Of a stretch of 9,623 nucleotides of DNA, positions 6,760-9,623 are shown one piece after another. The notes under the pieces are model-generated. The model saw nothing but the letters and a program-made list of their open reading frames with translations, was not told where the DNA came from and made no database searches. The translations under genes and the position numbers were made by a program. Source of the DNA: an uncultured Veillonellaceae bacterium. Lineage in GTDB: Bacteria > Bacillota > Negativicutes > Veillonellales > Megasphaeraceae. Location: assembly GCA_900546795.1 (NCBI GenBank), contig UREG01000063.1:1-9623 (forward strand), written 5' to 3'. Every line of letters starts with the position of its first letter. Within the stretch, counting starts at the first letter, position 1.

Positions 6760-7833
6760 ATGGAAACCATTCCCCGCATTGAATCGCAGCGAAAGAAAAA
6801 CAGTTCGCTGCTTACTCGGCTTCGTATTTTAAACGGCCCTGATATGGGGATCGATCTGGGCACGAATAATGTCAAGATCTATGTGAAAGGAAAAGGAATC
6901 GTTTTACATGAGCCGGCGGTAGTGGCCTATGATGAACTGAAACGAAAGATCGTACAGGTAGGCACTGCGGCTTGGGCCATGCAGGGGCGGACGCCTAAGC
7001 ATATGAAAGTAATACGGCCGATACGGGGCGGCGTTATTGCCGATTACGATGCGACGGAATATATGGTGCGGTATTTTATCGAAAAGAGTTTGGGAAAACG
7101 CTATTTTTTAAAACCGCGCATCATTGTATCGACACCGGCTGGAATTACTAATGTAGAGCGGCGGGCGGTGCTGGAAGCGACGATACAAGCCGGATCACGG
7201 AAAACCGTGCTGATAGAACAAACGCTGGCGGCGGCTATAGGCTGCGGTATCGATCAGGCCAAAGCGAATGGAAGTATGGTTATTGATATCGGCGGCGGCA
7301 CGACGGATATGGCTGTGCTTAGTTTGAGCGGCATCGTTATCAGCGAATCGCTGCGGATCGGCGGCGGTTATCTGGATACCGCAATCATTCGGTATATGAA
7401 ACGCAGGAAAAAACTGCTTATCGGTACGCGGACGGCAGAGAGCCTGAAAGTATCGATAGGTACGGTTCATAAAAAAGGCCGGGATTTGTCTATCCCGATC
7501 AAAGGCCGCGATACGATCAGCGGACTTCCTAAAAGCATTGTCGTGGAATCGAAAGATGTTGCGCAGGCTATTGCCGATCCTATCGATAAGATTATTCGGG
7601 CGATTAAATCAATTTTGGAAAAAACACCGCCGGAACTGGCGTCAGATATTGCGGACCACGGTATTTTGCTGACGGGAAGCGGCGCGAAACTCCACGGTTT
7701 GGATCGCCTGATCACAAGAGAAACAGGAATTGCTGCTTATATTTGCGAAGATCCTGTCATGAGCGTAGCAAACGGGCTAGGAAAAGCTATAGGCAGTTTA
7801 AATGAATTACGAGACAGTTTAGAAGAATTATAA
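6760..7833 (+). CDS. MreB/Mbl-type bacterial actin homologue, divergent
   Basis: This is a member of the MreB family of filament-forming actin homologues that position cell-wall synthesis at the inner face of the membrane. It has 357 residues from the ATG at 6760. Visible ATPase motifs are phosphate 1 GIDLGTNN (30-37), YVKGKGIVLHEPAVVAY, the RTP and RPIRGGVIADYD blocks, phosphate 2 VIDIGGGTTD (174-183), KTPPELASDI and the adenosine motif LTGSGAKLHGL (304-314). Several usually invariant positions differ. The family motif IEEPMAAAIGAG reads IEQTLAAAIGCG, with Gln154 at the catalytic Glu position (E143 in E. coli); TTE is TTD; TGGG is TGSG. The N-terminus is about 20 residues longer than usual and holds a basic-hydrophobic stretch, SSLLTRLRIL (15-24), that could bind membrane. 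The start is uncertain: SD support is poor, GTG 6709 (overlapping murA) is an alternative, and ATG 6844 would leave out the extension. It could be the main MreB or a paralogue like Mbl/MreBH; I give no symbol. Confidence 0.9.
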   Translation: METIPRIESQRKKNSSLLTRLRILNGPDMGIDLGTNNVKIYVKGKGIVLHEPAVVAYDELKRKIVQVGTAAWAMQGRTPKHMKVIRPIRGGVIADYDATEYMVRYFIEKSLGKRYFLKPRIIVSTPAGITNVERRAVLEATIQAGSRKTVLIEQTLAAAIGCGIDQAKANGSMVIDIGGGTTDMAVLSLSGIVISESLRIGGGYLDTAIIRYMKRRKKLLIGTRTAESLKVSIGTVHKKGRDLSIPIKGRDTISGLPKSIVVESKDVAQAIADPIDKIIRAIKSILEKTPPELASDIADHGILLTGSGAKLHGLDRLITRETGIAAYICEDPVMSVANGLGKAIGSLNELRDSLEEL

Positions 7834-7835
7834 GT

Positions 7836-7866
7836 AAAATAACACGGTATACCCGTGTTATTTTTT
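7836..7866 (+). terminator. Intrinsic terminator or attenuator after the mreB-like gene
   Basis: A perfect 12-bp stem pairs AAAATAACACGG (7836-7847) with CCGTGTTATTTT (7853-7864). The loop is 5 nt, and a T-run (7861-7866) follows. It begins 3 nt after the mreB-like stop and ends 28 nt before the next start codon. The downstream gene therefore depends on readthrough or on a promoter inside the mreB-like gene; I see no convincing promoter between the hairpin and its SD. Confidence 0.85.
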
Positions 7867-7880
7867 CCATATAGAGCGGA

Positions 7881-7886
7881 AAGGAG
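7881..7886 (+). promoter_or_regulatory. SD site deciding the start of the AMIN-domain gene
   Basis: AAGGAG lies 8 nt before the ATG at 7895. The in-frame GTG at 7886 overlaps this SD and has no SD of its own, so 7895 is the likely start, and it gives a clean signal peptide beginning MKK. Confidence 0.8.
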
Positions 7887-7894
7887 TGAAATTC

Positions 7895-9223
7895 ATGAAG
7901 AAGCTGGGAGCAGCTGTGCTGACTGCGCTGATTCTGACGGCTGTCAGCGGAGTAAGCGAGGCTTCGTCGCTGACGGGGATACGGGTCGTTAATGGAACAG
8001 GGCAGAGCCGGATTGTGCTGGATATGAAAGATCGGCCGGAGAGCTGGGATGTTTCCTTTACAGAGAATGAAATGACGCTGACCCTGCCGCATACGGAAAA
8101 TAAAAATACGGAGCCTGTACAATACGAAGGATCGCAGGGCGTGCTGAAAGGAATTCGGCTTCAGGCAAAAGGGGATTCCATGGATGTAATTTTTTCCATG
8201 ACAGAACCGGTACACCACCATGTATTTGCGTTATCGGATCCGGACCGGATTGTGCTGGACGCATATACCCGCGAGGAAGAGAAAATACGGAGCAGTATTT
8301 CGGATCGACTGGCGCTGACGCGGTGGCTGAAAGCCGATGATGACGGACGCCAGCGGCTGACGGTGGTGGAAGCAAAAGCAAATCAGCCGATGACCGTGAT
8401 CACCGGCAGCAAAGAATCGCTGAAAGCGACAAAAAACAGCGCGGGAACGATTGCTGTCGGAGGAAACACGCCGGATCAAGACGGTATATATGTGGGCAAG
8501 CAATGGAAAACAGGACTTTCTCATGACAGCGGCGCTGTCGTATATATTCCCGGATTTGGATATGATATCGGTTTTTTGGAAGCGCAGATTGAAGCGGCTT
8601 TGCCGGATGGACAGCGCTTATTAATTCATGGGATCAATCGAAAGCGGAAAGAAAATGAATTGATATTATATACGAAAGAATATGGCGATAAAACGGGAAC
8701 CAATGCTTACGGCGCAGAATTGCTCATAGATAAAAATACCGTCATAAGAAAAGGAAAAGGAAATATGGCGGTGCAGGGAAACCAATATATCTTGTCCGGG
8801 CATGGGACGATGGAAAAAGCGCTGCGAAACGTAGCGGTAGGAACGCATATTTCCAGGCATTGGCATATTCCGGACAAATGGAAAAAAGCAAGCTTGATTT
8901 ACGGCGGAGGGCTGTGGGTTCTGCAAAATGGCAAGCCGGCAGCATATGTACAAGAAGCTTCTCACCAGAAAAATGCCCCGTGGACGCTTTTAGGCGTTAC
9001 CGCTTCCCATGACTTGATTGTGCTCGCCATAGACGGCTGGCAGGGAGCCAGTGTGGGAATGAATTTGGAAGAAGCGGTATCGGAAATAAAGAAATTAGGA
9101 GCGGTGCAGGCGATCGCACTGAGAAATCAGGGCAAGACCGCTGTAGCGTATAATGGAGAATTGGTCAACAGACCGCCAGGCAAAGAGCCTGAATTTTCAG
9201 CAATATTAGTATTTAAGGAGTAG
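7895..9223 (+). CDS. Exported AMIN-domain protein with a degenerate phosphodiester-glycosidase-like (NAGPA) region
   Basis: This is a 442-residue exported protein of unproven function. Residues 1-23 look like a signal peptide (MKK, hydrophobic core, likely cleavage after VSEA). Residues about 26-125 fit the AMIN fold: SLTGIRVVN, SRIVLDMKD, DVIFSMTEPVHHHVFALSDPDRIVLDAY. AMIN domains target periplasmic proteins to the cell wall or envelope machinery. From about 150 the sequence follows the phosphodiester glycosidase (NAGPA) pattern. Markers are NRKRKENELILYT (248-260), YGDKTGTNAYGAELLID, YILSGHG (298-304), LLGVTASHDLIVLAIDGWQ (365-383), VGMNLEEAVSEIKKLGAVQAIAL (387-409) and NGELVNRP (420-427). 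The family hallmarks are altered: AINGGFF reads AVGGNTP (187-193), PRTAIGI reads PWTLLGV, DGRQ reads DGWQ, and the terminal DGGGSST reads RNQGKTA (410-416). I infer that glycosidase activity is lost and that it acts as a binding or scaffold protein. The next gene starts 10 nt downstream, so the two are probably co-transcribed. Confidence 0.8.
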   Translation: MKKLGAAVLTALILTAVSGVSEASSLTGIRVVNGTGQSRIVLDMKDRPESWDVSFTENEMTLTLPHTENKNTEPVQYEGSQGVLKGIRLQAKGDSMDVIFSMTEPVHHHVFALSDPDRIVLDAYTREEEKIRSSISDRLALTRWLKADDDGRQRLTVVEAKANQPMTVITGSKESLKATKNSAGTIAVGGNTPDQDGIYVGKQWKTGLSHDSGAVVYIPGFGYDIGFLEAQIEAALPDGQRLLIHGINRKRKENELILYTKEYGDKTGTNAYGAELLIDKNTVIRKGKGNMAVQGNQYILSGHGTMEKALRNVAVGTHISRHWHIPDKWKKASLIYGGGLWVLQNGKPAAYVQEASHQKNAPWTLLGVTASHDLIVLAIDGWQGASVGMNLEEAVSEIKKLGAVQAIALRNQGKTAVAYNGELVNRPPGKEPEFSAILVFKE

Positions 9224-9233
9224 GGGAAAGGAT

Positions 9234-9623
9234 ATGAAAAGAAAAAGATGGCTGCGGCTGGCTATGGCCTGCTGGATGGCAGTATCGGCGTTTGCCGTAT
9301 CGGCAGAAGAATTTATGCCGGTAAAAGATATCCAGCCTGGCATGAAAGGGATTGCCAAGACGGTCGTAACAGGAAGAACGATAGAACCTTTTGACGTAGA
9401 AGTATTGGGCATCATGAAAGATAAAGGCCCGTCTGGAGATTTGATTTTGGCAAGGTTTTCGGGAGATGTGATGGATCGTACCGGCGGTATTGCCCATGGC
9501 ATGAGCGGCAGCCCGGTATATATCGATGGAAAATTAGTCGGTGCCGTGGCGTACGGCTGGTCTTTTGCAGATGGAAAAATCGGTATGATTACGCCCATTG
9601 AAGATATGGTAAAACTTTGGTCG
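9234..9623 (+). CDS. Exported SpoIVB-like S55 peptidase-family protein, N-terminal part (runs off the window)
   Basis: The frame is open from ATG 9234 to the window end (130 codons, no stop). Residues 1-24 form a signal peptide with a basic start (MKRKRW), a hydrophobic core and a likely cleavage after VSA. The rest matches the S55 (SpoIVB) serine peptidase domain: DIQPGMKGIAKTVVTG (32-47), IEPFDVEVLGIMKDKGPSGD (50-69), then TGGIAHGMSGSPVYIDGKLV (83-102), with Ser91 of GMSGSP as the presumed nucleophile, and GMITPIEDM near 117-125. SpoIVB cleaves SpoIVFA in the spore-forming sigma-K pathway, but S55-domain proteins also occur in non-sporulating bacteria, so a sporulation role should not be assumed. 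No PDZ domain is seen in the visible part. The start codon is supported by the signal peptide; the best SD candidates are GGGG at 9223-9226 or AAGGAG at 9215-9220. It lies 10 nt after the AMIN-domain gene, implying an operon. Confidence 0.88.
   Translation, partial: MKRKRWLRLAMACWMAVSAFAVSAEEFMPVKDIQPGMKGIAKTVVTGRTIEPFDVEVLGIMKDKGPSGDLILARFSGDVMDRTGGIAHGMSGSPVYIDGKLVGAVAYGWSFADGKIGMITPIEDMVKLWS

Noticed and set aside
7807..7834. Possible promoter TTACGA / TATAAG at the end of the mreB-like gene
   Set aside because: The -35 match is poor, and a start site about 7 nt downstream would fall inside the terminator hairpin, so the transcript would begin in the stem. Not supportable.
9206..9598. A 130-codon minus-strand open frame near the right edge
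   Set aside because: The + strand here encodes a signal peptide and a clear S55 domain in a frame that simply lacks a stop before the window end; the minus-strand frame has no recognisable features.

Overview
The window reads as ordinary bacterial chromosome, with every gene on the + strand, dense packing and strong Shine-Dalgarno (SD) sites. The type 1B dihydroorotate dehydrogenase pair (PyrK + PyrD), the carA-carB-pyrK-pyrD order, and a murA gene followed by an mreB/mbl-type gene and a SpoIVB-like S55 protein all point to Bacillota (Firmicutes). The exported AMIN-domain protein beside an S55 protein, and the apparently balanced base composition (judged by eye), make a Negativicutes genome such as a Veillonellales member my best guess. 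This placement is inference, because no rRNA or other taxonomic marker is present.

Region 1 (1-5364) is the end of a pyrimidine biosynthesis operon: the C-terminal half of carA (cut by the window edge), complete carB, pyrK and pyrD, then a strong intrinsic terminator. The genes abut or overlap (carA stop touches carB start; 1 nt between carB and pyrK; 8-nt overlap of pyrK and pyrD), which implies translational coupling. CarA releases ammonia from glutamine, CarB makes carbamoyl phosphate, and PyrD/PyrK oxidise dihydroorotate and pass the electrons through FMN, FAD and a 2Fe-2S cluster to NAD+. Unlike the Bacillus subtilis operon, no pyrF/pyrE follows pyrD here.

Region 2 (5365-9623) looks like a cell-envelope cluster. 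A 116-nt leader after the terminator carries a plausible promoter, then murA (TTG start, Cys116 active site) and a divergent MreB/Mbl-type actin homologue whose conserved catalytic Glu is replaced by Gln. A perfect 12-bp hairpin with a T-run follows. Next come an exported AMIN-domain protein whose C-terminal half resembles phosphodiester glycosidases (NAGPA family) but has lost their hallmark motifs, and an exported S55 (SpoIVB-like) serine peptidase-family protein that runs off the right edge. The murA to mreB/mbl neighbourhood recalls the Bacillus/Clostridium murA-spoIID-spoIIID-mbl locus without the two sporulation genes.

The pyrimidine half is routine. The less ordinary part is 6760-9623: an atypical actin homologue followed by an AMIN/pseudo-glycosidase and an S55 protein, a possible but unproven envelope module. 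I see no tRNA, rRNA, CRISPR array, insertion sequence or phage gene, and no gene-free stretch above 300 bases (the longest, 5326-5480, is 155).
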